Of a stretch of 24,569 nucleotides of DNA, positions 1 through 13,342 are shown piece after piece. A program made the translations under genes and the position numbers. The stretch comes from Acidobacteriota bacterium. Lineage in GTDB: Bacteria; Acidobacteriota; Vicinamibacteria; Vicinamibacterales; UBA2999. Position 1 is the first letter of the stretch, and each line of letters begins with the position of its first letter. Location: positions 1-24,569 of the forward strand of contig CANIAI010000002.1 of the NCBI GenBank assembly GCA_947465275.1, read 5' to 3'. Below the pieces are notes generated by a model. The model searched no databases. It saw nothing but the letters and a program-made list of their open reading frames with translations, and was not told where the DNA came from.

Positions 1-1170
1 GCACCGGTCGTCGCCTCGATGCCGCCCGCCCTGGCCCAGGACGGACCCGCCGCCTTCGCCGCGGGCTTCGCCGCCGGCCACACGGCGGGCACCGCGGCCG
101 GAACAGCCGCCGAGGCGGCCCGTGAGGCAGAACCGCCGGTCGAACTCACGTCACAGGGCGGCCTGAACCCCCGCTACACGTTCGACACGTTCATCGTCGG
201 CCCCTCGAACCAGTTCGCCCACGCGGCCTGCCGCGCCGTCGCGGAGGCCCCCTCCCGGTCGTACAACCCGCTGTTCATCTACGGCGGCGTGGGGCTCGGC
301 AAGACGCACCTGATGCACGCGGTCGGGCAGTACGTGCTGCAGCACAACCCGGGGGTGCGGCTCACCTACATCTCGTCCGAGCGCTTCATGAACGAGATGA
401 TCAACGCCCTGCGCTACGACCGCATCCTCGAGTTCCGGGAGCGCTACCGCAGCGTCGACATCCTGCTGGTCGACGACATCCAGTTCGTGTCGGGCAAGGA
501 AGGGACGCAGACCGAGTTCTTCCACACCTTCAACGCCCTCTACGACGCGCAGAAGCAGATCGTCATCAGCAGCGACCATCCGCCGCACGAGATTCCCAAC
601 CTCGAGGAGCGGCTGCGCTCGCGGTTCGAGTGGGGTCTCATCGCCGACATCCAGCCGCCGGACATCGAGACGAAGACCGCCATCCTCAAGCGGAAGGCCG
701 AGGCCGAGGCGGTGCCGCTGCCCGACAACGTGGCGATGTACATCGCCGGGCGGGTGAAATCGAACATCCGCGAACTCGAAGGCTCGCTGATTCGCCTGAT
801 CGCCTACGCGTCACTCACCGGCCGGGCAATCTCGCTCGAGCTCGCCCAGGACGTGCTGCGGAACGTCATCGACCAGGACGAGCGGGCCGTCACGATCGAG
901 AGCATCCAGAAGTTCGTGGCCGATTACTACCAGCTGCGCGTCGGCGACCTGAAGTCGCGCAACAACGCCAAGTCGGTCTCGATGCCGCGGCAGATTGCGA
1001 TGTACCTCTGCAAGAAGCGGACGTCTGCGTCGCTGCCCGAGATCGGGAAGAACTTCGGCGGCAAGCACCACTCGACCGTCATCCACTCCATCAAGAAGAT
1101 TGACGAGCTGCGCCAGCGCGACCCTGATTTCAACAGGCTGATCGACGGTTTTTCTGAATCACTTCGCTGA
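1..1170 (+). CDS. dnaA: Chromosomal replication initiator DnaA (5' end outside window)
   Basis: DnaA is the AAA+ initiator that binds DnaA boxes at oriC and melts the origin. The frame is open from base 1. The first ATG, at 19, lies in an Ala/Gly-rich stretch that looks like the variable domain II linker, so I treat the gene as cut by the window edge, with domain I missing. The AAA+ domain III starts near base 160 (NPRYTFDTFIVG). It has Walker A GGVGLGKTH near 283-310, Walker B LLVDDIQF near 463-486 and a sensor-type SSDHPP near 568-585. Domain IV ends the protein with the DNA-binding signature KHHSTVIHS near 1063-1089, and the TGA is at 1168-1170. Domains III and IV look complete. The next gene is dnaN on the same strand, the classic dnaA-dnaN order. 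Identification is secure; the true start is not visible. Confidence 0.97.
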   Translation, partial: APVVASMPPALAQDGPAAFAAGFAAGHTAGTAAGTAAEAAREAEPPVELTSQGGLNPRYTFDTFIVGPSNQFAHAACRAVAEAPSRSYNPLFIYGGVGLGKTHLMHAVGQYVLQHNPGVRLTYISSERFMNEMINALRYDRILEFRERYRSVDILLVDDIQFVSGKEGTQTEFFHTFNALYDAQKQIVISSDHPPHEIPNLEERLRSRFEWGLIADIQPPDIETKTAILKRKAEAEAVPLPDNVAMYIAGRVKSNIRELEGSLIRLIAYASLTGRAISLELAQDVLRNVIDQDERAVTIESIQKFVADYYQLRVGDLKSRNNAKSVSMPRQIAMYLCKKRTSASLPEIGKNFGGKHHSTVIHSIKKIDELRQRDPDFNRLIDGFSESLR

Positions 1171-1276
1171 AATGCCGAGATCTCCACAGCCGGCCTGTGG
1201 ACGGATCTGTGGATGGATCCGGGGGGCCGATTCATCCACAGGTACGCACCGATCGCGGGTGGCCGGAATCACAGGT

Positions 1277-1285
1277 TTATCCACA
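1277..1285 (+). promoter_or_regulatory. Consensus DnaA box
   Basis: The sequence TTATCCACA is identical to the high-affinity E. coli DnaA box. It sits at the left edge of the AT-richer part of the intergenic region, with a near-match 45 bp upstream at 1232-1240. It could serve origin function, regulation of the dnaN promoter downstream, or both. Confidence 0.75.
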
Positions 1286-1330
1286 TCGCAAACCGTTGAA
1301 ATAAAAAGGTTTATTTCGTGAAACGAGGTT

Positions 1331-1360
1331 TTGCACAGCACCTTATTCCCCTTGTATAAT
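1331..1360 (+). promoter_or_regulatory. Probable sigma70-type promoter for dnaN
   Basis: A -35 element TTGCAC (1331-1336) and a perfect -10 TATAAT (1355-1360) are separated by 18 bp and point toward dnaN. Transcription would begin near 1367, leaving a leader of about 60 bases. It lies within the AT-richer segment of the candidate origin, so DnaA binding nearby could influence it. It probably also drives gyrB and gyrA, because no obvious promoter separates them from dnaN. Confidence 0.65.
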
Positions 1361-1427
1361 TCTTTGTCTCTTCTATTCCTGTACAAGAAGAGAAAACCCC
1401 TCTCCACAACGAAGGTCATCAGCGCCT

Positions 1428-2537
1428 ATGGAACTCGTCGTCCGGAAGAATGAGCTTCTGCGGGAACTTCAACTCTTCCAGGGCATCGTCGAGCGGAAGA
1501 ACACGATCCCGATCCTCGCGAACGTGCTGATCGAGGCGCAGGGCGACGAAGTCCGCATGCTGGCGACCGACCTCGAGGTGGCCCTGCGCAGCAAGTGCGC
1601 CGCCTCGGTCACGAAGCCCGGCTCCCTGACGCTGCCGGCCAAGAAGCTTTACGAGATCGTCAAGGCGCTGCCCGACACCGAAGTCCGGATCGAGGAAGAC
1701 AAGAACGGCGTGAAGGTCGCCGCCGACCGCTTCGACTCGCGCATGCAGACGCTGCCGCGTGAAGACTTCCCGACCCTGCCCGAATCGGGCTCCTCACCGC
1801 GCGCCACGCTCTCGCGCGATGCGCTCAAGCAGATGGTCGGCAAGACGCAGTTCGCCATCACGGGCGAAGACACGCGGTACTTCCTGAACGGCGCGCTCTT
1901 CGTGCTGAAGCCCGACGGCATGAGCCTGGTCGCGACCGATGGTCACCGCCTGGCGCTGGTCAGCGTGCCGCGCGTCGACGACGGCACGGTCACCGAAGAG
2001 GTGAAGGTCATCCTGCCGAAGAAGACGCTGCTGGAACTCGGGCGCCTGCTCTCGGAATCGGACGGCGACATCCAGTACGAGCGCGGCGAGAACCACCTGT
2101 TCTTCGACGTCGGCGGCCGCGTCCTCATCTCGCGGATGATCGATGGCCAGTTCCCCGCCTACGAGCGGGTCATCCCGAAGGGGAACGACAAGACCATCGA
2201 GTTCGAGCGCGATCGCCTCACCCGCGCCGTGAAGCGCGTGGCGCTGCTGTCGAACGAACGGTCACGAGCGGTGAAGTTCGAGATCGACAACGGCAAGGTC
2301 GAGGTCACGTCGAGCAGCTCGGAGTTCGGCGAGGCACGGGAGCAGCTCGCGGTCGACTACACCGGCCCCGCGATGGCCATCTCGTTCAACGCGCAGTACG
2401 TCCTCGACTTCCTGAGCGTGGTCGACACCGATATCGTCTCGCTGTCGCTCAAGGACGAAGTCAGCCAGGCCGTGGTGAAACCGGTCGGCGCCGACGGCTA
2501 CGACTACACCTACGTCATCATGCCGATGCGCATCTGA
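1428..2537 (+). CDS. dnaN: DNA polymerase III beta sliding clamp
   Basis: The beta clamp forms a ring dimer around DNA and tethers the replicative polymerase and repair factors. The protein has 369 residues, the usual family length, and carries clamp landmarks such as NTIPILANVLIEA near the N terminus, ATDGHRLALV in the middle domain and the C-terminal YVIMPMRI, whose PMR/I ending helps form the partner-binding pocket. The ATG at 1428 is the natural start, because the usual N-terminal pattern (MELVVRKNELLRELQ) begins there. Only a weak Shine-Dalgarno match (GAAGG, 1411-1415) precedes it. The gene is preceded by a consensus-like promoter at 1331-1360 and is followed by gyrB after 23 bp, so dnaN, gyrB and gyrA probably form one replication operon. 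Confidence 0.97.
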   Translation: MELVVRKNELLRELQLFQGIVERKNTIPILANVLIEAQGDEVRMLATDLEVALRSKCAASVTKPGSLTLPAKKLYEIVKALPDTEVRIEEDKNGVKVAADRFDSRMQTLPREDFPTLPESGSSPRATLSRDALKQMVGKTQFAITGEDTRYFLNGALFVLKPDGMSLVATDGHRLALVSVPRVDDGTVTEEVKVILPKKTLLELGRLLSESDGDIQYERGENHLFFDVGGRVLISRMIDGQFPAYERVIPKGNDKTIEFERDRLTRAVKRVALLSNERSRAVKFEIDNGKVEVTSSSSEFGEAREQLAVDYTGPAMAISFNAQYVLDFLSVVDTDIVSLSLKDEVSQAVVKPVGADGYDYTYVIMPMRI

Positions 2538-2560
2538 CGGCCAGAGCAACCAGGGCACAC

Positions 2561-5185
2561 GTGGAACATTCCGATCAGCAGCAGCACCAGACCGACCCGA
2601 CGCAGCCGACGACCGCGCAGCCGACCGGCCAGGCCTCACAGGCCTCCGACGAGTACGGCGCCAACAAGATCCAGGTCCTCGAGGGGCTCGAAGCCGTCCG
2701 GAAACGGCCGGCGATGTACATCGGTTCGACCGGTGTGCCCGGCCTGCATCACCTCGTGTACGAAATCGTCGACAACTCGATCGACGAGGCGCTCGGGGGC
2801 TACTGCGATCAGGTCAACGTCACGATCCACACCGACAACTCGATCACGGTGGTCGACAACGGGCGCGGCATCCCGGTCGACCAGCACGAGAGCGGACGGT
2901 CGGCGGCCGAGGTCGTGCTCACGGTGCTGCACGCGGGCGGCAAGTTCAACAACGACAGCTACAAGGTCTCAGGCGGCCTGCACGGTGTCGGCGTGTCGGT
3001 GGTGAACGCGCTGTCGGAACGGCTCGACCTCGAAATCTGGCGCAACAACCAGGTCTACACCCAGAGCTACGAGCGCGGCACGCCGGTGACCGAGTTGCTG
3101 GCCATCGGCACGACGCAGCGCCGCGGCACCAAGGTCACGTTCAAGCCCGACGCCCAGATCTTCGAGACGACGGAATACAGCTTCGACACGCTCGCCAACC
3201 GCCTGCGCGAACTCGCCTTCCTGAACGCCGGCATCCTGATCACGATCGAGGACGAGCGCGACGGCAAGACCCACAAGTTCCAGTACGAGGGGGGCATCAG
3301 CTCGTTCGTCGAGCACCTGAACAAGAACAAGCAGGTGGTCAACGAGAAGCCGATCTTCATGCAGGGGATGCGTGAGAGCATCACCGCCGAAGTCTGCCTG
3401 CAGTGGAACGACTCGTACACCGAGATGGTGTTCTCGTTCGCGAACAACATCAACACGCACGAGGGCGGCACCCACCTCTCCGGCTTCCGCTCCGCGCTCA
3501 CGCGCAGCATCAACGCGTACGCCGCGAAGAGCTCGCTCGCGAAAGACCTGAAGGACGCCACGATCAGCGGCGACGACATCCGTGAAGGGCTCACGGCCGT
3601 CGTCAGCGTGAAGATTCCGCAGCCGCAGTTCGAGGGACAGACCAAGACGAAGCTGGGGAACACCGAGGTCAAGGGCATCGTCGAGGCGATCGTCAACGAC
3701 AAGCTCGGGCAGTTCCTCGAAGAGAACCCGGCGGTCGCCAAGCGCGTGATCGGCAAGGCGGTCGACGCGGCCCGCGCGCGCGAGGCGGCCCGCAAGGCCC
3801 GCGACCTCGTGCGCCGCAAGGGGGCGCTCGACGGCAGCAGCCTGCCCGGCAAGCTGGCCGACTGCCAGGAACGCGACCCGGCGCAGAGCGAGATCTACAT
3901 CGTCGAGGGTGAATCGGCCGGCGGCTCGGCCAAGCAGGGACGCGACCGGAAGTTCCAGGCCATCCTCCCGATCAAGGGCAAGATCCTGAACGTCGAGAAG
4001 GCGCGCTTCGACAAGATGCTCGGCAGCGACGAGATCAAGACGATGATCGCGGCGCTGGGGTGCGGTATCGGGGTCGAGGACTTCGATCTCGCCAAGCTCC
4101 GGTACCACCGCGTCATCATCATGACCGACGCCGACGTCGACGGCTCGCACATCCGCACGCTGCTGCTGACGTTCTTCTACCGGCAGATGCCGCAGCTGAT
4201 CGACCAGGGACACATCTACATCGCGCAGCCGCCGCTGTTCCGCGCCAAGCGCGGCCGCAGCGAGCAGTTCATCAAGAACGAGCAGGACCTCGACGCGTAC
4301 CTGGTGCGGCGATCGATCGAGTCGCGGGTCGTCCGCCTGCCCGATGGCACCGATCTGTTCGGCGAGGCGCTCGAGCGGTCGCTGCAGCGGATGATCCAGT
4401 TCCGCGGCCTGCTGCAGAAGGCGGCGCGGCGCGGTGTCGAGGCCGAGGTCGTCTCGACCCTCCTCGCATCCGACGTCCGCGACCGGACCTTCTTCGAGAC
4501 GAGCGAACCGGTGGCCGACGTGGCCGCGCGCATGACCACGGCGACGCGCAGTGCCGAGGTGCAGCGCGACGACGAGCACAACGTGTTCACGCTCAGGGTC
4601 GAGGATCGCTCGCAGGGCTACCCGCGGTTCTACACCGTTGGCGCCGAGTTCGTCGGCTCGGCCGACTACCGGTCGCTCCTGGCGGTCTACCGCGACATCC
4701 AGAACGTCCGCTTCCCGGTGGTGGTGGGCGCGCTCGCGGCTGGTGCCGACGACGCGGCCGACAGCGCCGCCGACGCCACGGCGGACGAAGCGGGCGCCGA
4801 CACGCTGGCGGACGGCACCGAGGCCGAGACGTCGGCGCTCGATACGCTGGGCGTGGCGCGCACGCCCGACACGTCCGCCGCCAGCGGCCGCGCGAAGAAG
4901 GACGCCGACGTCACGCTCGCCGGCGTCGACGCCTTCGTCGACTACTTCATCGCGGCCGGCAAGAAGGGCGTCGCGGTCAACCGGTACAAGGGTCTCGGCG
5001 AGATGAATCCCGACACCCTCTGGACGACCACGATGAACCCCGAGAACCGGACGCTGCTGCAGGTGCGCGCCGAGGACCACGCCGAGGCCGACCAGATGTT
5101 CACCACGCTGATGGGTGACCAGGTCGAGCCGCGCCGCAAGTTCATCGAAGACAACGCCCTCGACGTCCGCAACCTCGACGTGTAG
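2561..5185 (+). CDS. gyrB: DNA gyrase subunit B
   Basis: GyrB is the ATPase subunit of gyrase, which introduces negative supercoils. The GHKL ATPase motifs are present: YEIVDNSIDEA with Glu68 and Asn72, DNGRGIP near 99-105 and GGLHGVGVS near 138-146. The loop QTKTKLGN lies near 360. The TOPRIM domain has EGESAGG (Glu449) and TDADVDGSH (Asp523, Asp525, Asp527), and the C-terminal NRYKGLGEMN starts at 807. At 874 residues it exceeds the usual 640 or 800. Residues about 580-720 resemble the E. coli-type insert, followed by an Ala/Asp-rich low-complexity stretch at about 723-790. The GTG start at 2561 is used because no better start precedes the conserved region; it has a weak ribosome site and a Gln/Thr-rich tail of about 30 residues. 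The gene lies 23 bp after dnaN and 36 bp before gyrA. Confidence 0.97.
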   Translation: MEHSDQQQHQTDPTQPTTAQPTGQASQASDEYGANKIQVLEGLEAVRKRPAMYIGSTGVPGLHHLVYEIVDNSIDEALGGYCDQVNVTIHTDNSITVVDNGRGIPVDQHESGRSAAEVVLTVLHAGGKFNNDSYKVSGGLHGVGVSVVNALSERLDLEIWRNNQVYTQSYERGTPVTELLAIGTTQRRGTKVTFKPDAQIFETTEYSFDTLANRLRELAFLNAGILITIEDERDGKTHKFQYEGGISSFVEHLNKNKQVVNEKPIFMQGMRESITAEVCLQWNDSYTEMVFSFANNINTHEGGTHLSGFRSALTRSINAYAAKSSLAKDLKDATISGDDIREGLTAVVSVKIPQPQFEGQTKTKLGNTEVKGIVEAIVNDKLGQFLEENPAVAKRVIGKAVDAARAREAARKARDLVRRKGALDGSSLPGKLADCQERDPAQSEIYIVEGESAGGSAKQGRDRKFQAILPIKGKILNVEKARFDKMLGSDEIKTMIAALGCGIGVEDFDLAKLRYHRVIIMTDADVDGSHIRTLLLTFFYRQMPQLIDQGHIYIAQPPLFRAKRGRSEQFIKNEQDLDAYLVRRSIESRVVRLPDGTDLFGEALERSLQRMIQFRGLLQKAARRGVEAEVVSTLLASDVRDRTFFETSEPVADVAARMTTATRSAEVQRDDEHNVFTLRVEDRSQGYPRFYTVGAEFVGSADYRSLLAVYRDIQNVRFPVVVGALAAGADDAADSAADATADEAGADTLADGTEAETSALDTLGVARTPDTSAASGRAKKDADVTLAGVDAFVDYFIAAGKKGVAVNRYKGLGEMNPDTLWTTTMNPENRTLLQVRAEDHAEADQMFTTLMGDQVEPRRKFIEDNALDVRNLDV

Positions 5186-5221
5186 TTCGGCCGAACCCGT
5201 GACACCCGCAGTCGACGCCTG

Positions 5222-7797
<2,576 letters not shown>

Positions 7798-7801
<4 letters not shown>

Positions 7802-10113
7802 ATCATCTCGAGCTTCGCGAACTTCGCGCGGAGCGTCTTCTGCCCGACCGACACGAAGCGGACGACCAGCTTCGTGTCGTCGCCCAGCGGCTCGACGCTG
7901 AGGATCGTCCCGACGCCGAACTGCGCGTGCCGCACGCGGGCGCCCGTCTTCAGGCCTGAGGGCGACGACTGGTCTTCGTCCTCGTACTTGTAGGTGGGCG
8001 CAGGCTCCTCGCGCGGCCGTACGCGGTAGCTGTTGCCGCCCTGCCCGCCGCCGTATCCCTGGCGACCGCCGTAGGACGTCGCTCGGCCGCCGCCGTAGCT
8101 GCCACCCCCGTACCCGCCCCCGCCATACGGTGTGGCGAAGTTCGACGGCACTTCCTCGATCAGCTCGGCCGGAATCTCGTCGAGGAAGCGCGACGGCTCA
8201 CACGACTGGTACTCCCCGAACACCCGTCGTCGACCGGCCGAGGTGAGTACGAGGCGCCGCTCGGCGCGCGTGATGCCGACGTAGCAGAGCCGACGTTCCT
8301 CTTCGAGCTCCGCCTCGTCGTCGCGCGACCGCGAGTGCGGGAACAGCCCTTCCTCGAGTCCACAGATGAAGACGACCGGGAACTCGAGCCCCTTCGCGCT
8401 GTGCATCGTCATCATGAGCACGCGCGCGTCCTTCGATCCGGCCTCCTCGTCGACGTCCGACAGCAGCGAGAGCTGATCGACGAAGCCGCCCAGCGACGGT
8501 TCGGGTGTGCGCGACTCGTACTCGCGCGCGGCCGATACCAGTTCGGCGAGGTTCTCGACGCGCCCCTCGGCTTCCTCGGATCGCTCCTCGCGCAAGTCCT
8601 TCAGGTAGCCGCTCTGGTCGAGAATCTTGCCGAGCGTCACCGACACCGACTCGTGCCTGGCGACTTCGGTGAGCCCGGACATCAGGTCGATGAACGGCGC
8701 GACGACGCTGTGCTGCCGGGGCGCCAGCGCGCGCGTCTCGATGCCGTGCACCACCCGCACCCAGAGTGAGTTGTTCGTGGCGGTCGGCTGCAGCCCGGCG
8801 AGCAGCGGCGGCAGCCCTTCCTCGCTGGCGGCCTCGAGCCGTTCGAGGGCGTCCATGACCCCCTTGCCGATGCCGCGTGCCGGGACGTTGATGATGCGCC
8901 GCAGGCTGACGTCGTCGTGCGGGTTGAGGACGACCTTCATGTACGCGAGCGCGTCCTTGATTTCCTTGCGCTCGTAGAACCGGACGCCGCCGATGATCTT
9001 GTAGGCGATGCCGGCGCGCCTGAGCCCGTCTTCGAGCGTGCGCGACTGCGCGTTGGTGCGATAGAGCACGGCGACCGTGTTCTCGGGGTCGTCGTGCAGC
9101 GCGGTCCGCGAGGTGCGCGCCACGAACTCCGACTCGTCGAGGTCGTCGGCCGCCTTGTACAGCAGGATGCGCGCGCCCCCCGTCCGCTCGGTGTAGAGCC
9201 GCTTCTCCTTGCGGTGCTTGTTCTGCGCGATCACCGCCGAGGCGGCGTCGAGGATCACCTGCGTCGAGCGGTAGTTCCGTTCGAGCTTCACGACCAGCGC
9301 TTCGGGGAAGTCGTGCTCGAAGTCGAGGATGTTCTTCAGGTCGGCGCCGCGCCACTTGTAGATCGACTGGTCGGGATCGCCGACCACGCAGAGGTTGCGG
9401 TGGCGCTCCGCCAGCCGCTTCACGAGCATGTACTGCGGGCGGTTCGTGTCCTGATATTCGTCGACCATCAGGAAGCGGAACCGCTCCGCGTACTTCACCC
9501 GCGTCTGCTCCGACTGCTCGAACAGGTCGACCGTCTTCAGCAGCAGGTCGTCGAAATCGAGGGCGTTCGCCTCGCGCAGCGCGTCGAGGTACATCCCGTA
9601 GATCTTCCCGATCTGCTCCTCACGCGGGTTCCAGCCGGTGCCGGTCATCGACTCCGGACCTTCCATCCGGTTCTTCGCCGCGCTGATGCGCGAGAGGATC
9701 ATCCGCGGCTGCAGCGAGCTGTCATCGAAGCCGAGCTGCTTGAGCGCCTGCTTCACGACCGAGAGCTGGTCTGTGGTGTCGTAGATGACGAAGTCGCGCG
9801 AGAGGCCGATGTGCACCGCCTCGCGCCGCAGCAGGCGGGCGCAGAGGGCGTGGAAGGTCGAGATCCACATGCCCCGGCAGTCGACGTTGAGCAGGTTCTC
9901 GACGCGCGAGCGCATCTCGCCGGCCGCCTTGTTGGTGAAGGTGACCGCGAGCAGGCGATCGGGCGCGACGAGTCCCGTGCTGACGAGGTGGGCAATACGA
10001 TGCGCGATGACGCGCGTCTTGCCGGACCCGGCGCCGGCGAGGATGAGCAGGGGCCCCTCGGTGTGGAGGACCGCCTGCTGCTGTTCCGGGTTGAGGCTCG
10101 AGATGAGATCCAG
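7798..10113 (-). CDS. pcrA: UvrD/PcrA-family superfamily 1 DNA helicase, non-canonical start
   Basis: This is a 3'-5' ATP-dependent helicase of repair and replication restart. SF1A motifs occur in order: Q-motif LNPEQQQAV, Walker A AGAGSGKT (about 10015-10036), TFTNKAA, DEYQDTN, GDPDQSIYKWRGAD, LERNYRS, MTMHSAKGLEFP and YVGITRAERRL. A Gly/Tyr-rich linker follows, then a small C-terminal domain (GTILSVEPL...VRF) like the PcrA/UvrD Tudor-type region. The first ATG is at 9915, but starting there would delete Walker A. From the glmS stop at 10120-10122, which is in the same frame, to 9915 there is no ATG, GTG or TTG. I place the start at CTG 10111-10113 (MDLISSLNPEQ, about 771 residues), which matches the usual family N terminus. 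ATC at 10102-10104 is an alternative with better spacing from AGAAGG. A sequencing error is also possible. It is the last gene of the rsmI-glmU-glmS-pcrA cluster. Confidence 0.93.
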
Positions 10114-10119
10114 AGCCTT

Positions 10120-11964
<1,845 letters not shown>

Positions 11965-11968
11965 ATGG

Positions 11969-13342
11969 TCACTTCTTCTTTCGGTCGACCCAGCCGTCCA
12001 GATTAATCTGGCGGCTCCTCGCGATGCCGAGCGCGCCGGCAGGCACATCCTGGGTGATCGACGACCCGGCGGCCACGAAGGCCCCGCGCCCCACCCGGAC
12101 GGGCGCCACCAGCTGCGCGTCGCTGCCGATGAAGGCGCCGTCCTCGATCACCGTCTGGTGCTTCTTCTCACCGTCGTAGTTGCAGGTGATGACGCCCGCC
12201 CCGATGTTCACCTTCGCGCCGACGGTGGCGTCGCCGATGTAGGACAGGTGGTTCACCTTGGCGCCGGGGCCCAGCGTCGTCTTCTTCAACTCGACGAAGT
12301 TGCCGACCTTCGCGGATTCCCCGACATCCGAGTCGGGACGCAGGTGGGCGAACGGTCCAATGGCCGCGCCCTGTGCAATCCGGGAGCCAATGACGACACA
12401 GAAGTTGTTGATCGTGACCCGGTCGCCGATCTCCGAGTCGGTGATGCGGACATTCGCGAGGATCTCGCAGGCCGCGCCGATGCGCGTCTGTCCCTCGATC
12501 ACCACACCGGGGTGTATCACCGTGTCCGCACCGATCTCGACGTCCCGATCGATGTAGGTGGTGGCGGGGTCGATCAACGTGACCCCAGCGGCCATCAGTT
12601 CTTCGTTCTTCGCCTGTCGCACGATGCGGCTCACCTCCGCGAGCTCGGTGCGGCTGTTCACGCCGCGTACCTCCTGCGGGTCCCGGACCTTGAGGGTTTC
12701 GACCGTCCGCCTGCCCCGCCGGTAGACGGCGATCAGGTCGGTCAGGTAGAACTCGCCCTGGGCGTTCTGCGACGCGATGGTCCTGAGCGCGTCGAAGAGG
12801 CCGGCCAGGTCGAAGGCATAGATGCCGGCATTGATCTCGCGAATCTGCCGCTCCGCCGGGCTGGCATCCCGTTCCTCGACGATTCTCGCGATCTCGCCAT
12901 CCTGCCGGACGATGCGCCCGTAGCCGTAAGGCCGTTCGACCTCAGCCGTGACGACCGTGGCGGCGGCGTCCGCGGCGGTATGGGCCGCGAGCAGCGCGTG
13001 GAGCGTCTCGGGAGACAGGAGCGGCACGTCGCCCGAGAGCAGGATGACCGTTCCGCTGCGTCCGGCGAGTACCGGCTCCGCCTGCTGGAGCGCATGCGCT
13101 GTTCCGAGCTGCGGTTGCTGGACCGCGAACGACACGCCGGCCTCGCGGCCGACGTGATCCTGCAACAATTCGGCCTTGTGACCTACAACGAGCGTCACCG
13201 TTGACGGCGAGAGCGCCCCCGCGGTGCGGAGGACGTGGTCGACCATTGCGCGTCCGGCCACTTTGTGCAGCACTTTCGGCAGCGCCGACTTCATCCGGGT
13301 CCCCTGGCCCGCCGCCAGGACGACCACGTGCACGTCAGACAT
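11969..13342 (-). CDS. glmU: Bifunctional UDP-GlcNAc pyrophosphorylase / GlcN-1-P acetyltransferase
   Basis: GlmU performs the last two steps to UDP-GlcNAc: acetylation of glucosamine-1-phosphate and uridylylation of GlcNAc-1-phosphate. The N-terminal nucleotidyltransferase signature LAAGQGTRMKSALPKVLH is at residues 9-26. Further sugar-nucleotide motifs include QLGTAHALQQA, LLSGDVPLL and NAGIYAFD. From about residue 260 the sequence turns into hexapeptide repeats of a left-handed beta-helix, including GPFAHLRPDSDVG, VGNFVELKK, NHLSYIGDA and ITCNYDGEKKHQT, the acetyltransferase domain. At 457 residues it matches the family. Its ATG overlaps the rsmI stop by 8 bp, and glmS follows after 4 bp, so translation is probably coupled. 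GlmM, the mutase between GlmS and GlmU, is not in the window. Confidence 0.97.
   Translation of the reverse strand: MSDVHVVVLAAGQGTRMKSALPKVLHKVAGRAMVDHVLRTAGALSPSTVTLVVGHKAELLQDHVGREAGVSFAVQQPQLGTAHALQQAEPVLAGRSGTVILLSGDVPLLSPETLHALLAAHTAADAAATVVTAEVERPYGYGRIVRQDGEIARIVEERDASPAERQIREINAGIYAFDLAGLFDALRTIASQNAQGEFYLTDLIAVYRRGRRTVETLKVRDPQEVRGVNSRTELAEVSRIVRQAKNEELMAAGVTLIDPATTYIDRDVEIGADTVIHPGVVIEGQTRIGAACEILANVRITDSEIGDRVTINNFCVVIGSRIAQGAAIGPFAHLRPDSDVGESAKVGNFVELKKTTLGPGAKVNHLSYIGDATVGAKVNIGAGVITCNYDGEKKHQTVIEDGAFIGSDAQLVAPVRVGRGAFVAAGSSITQDVPAGALGIARSRQINLDGWVDRKKK

Larger units (their letters stand above)
1171..1427. other. dnaA-dnaN intergenic region, candidate oriC
   Basis: This 257-bp gap holds several DnaA-box-like 9-mers. 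There is a perfect TTATCCACA at 1277-1285, an 8/9 match TCATCCACA at 1232-1240, and weaker 7/9 sites at 1180-1188, 1208-1216 (reverse strand) and 1400-1408. The segment from about 1286 to 1400 is clearly richer in A and T than the surrounding genes, as expected for a duplex-unwinding element. Bacterial origins often lie beside dnaA. The call of origin rests on box clustering plus location. GC skew over the whole chromosome would be needed to confirm it, and the region upstream of dnaA, which may also hold origin elements, is not in the window. Confidence 0.6.

Noticed and set aside
11965..12048. N-terminal extension of glmS to an ATG at 12048
   Set aside because: It would place 28 residues before the catalytic Cys, which must be exposed as residue 1 after Met removal; the extension also overlaps the glmU 3' end.
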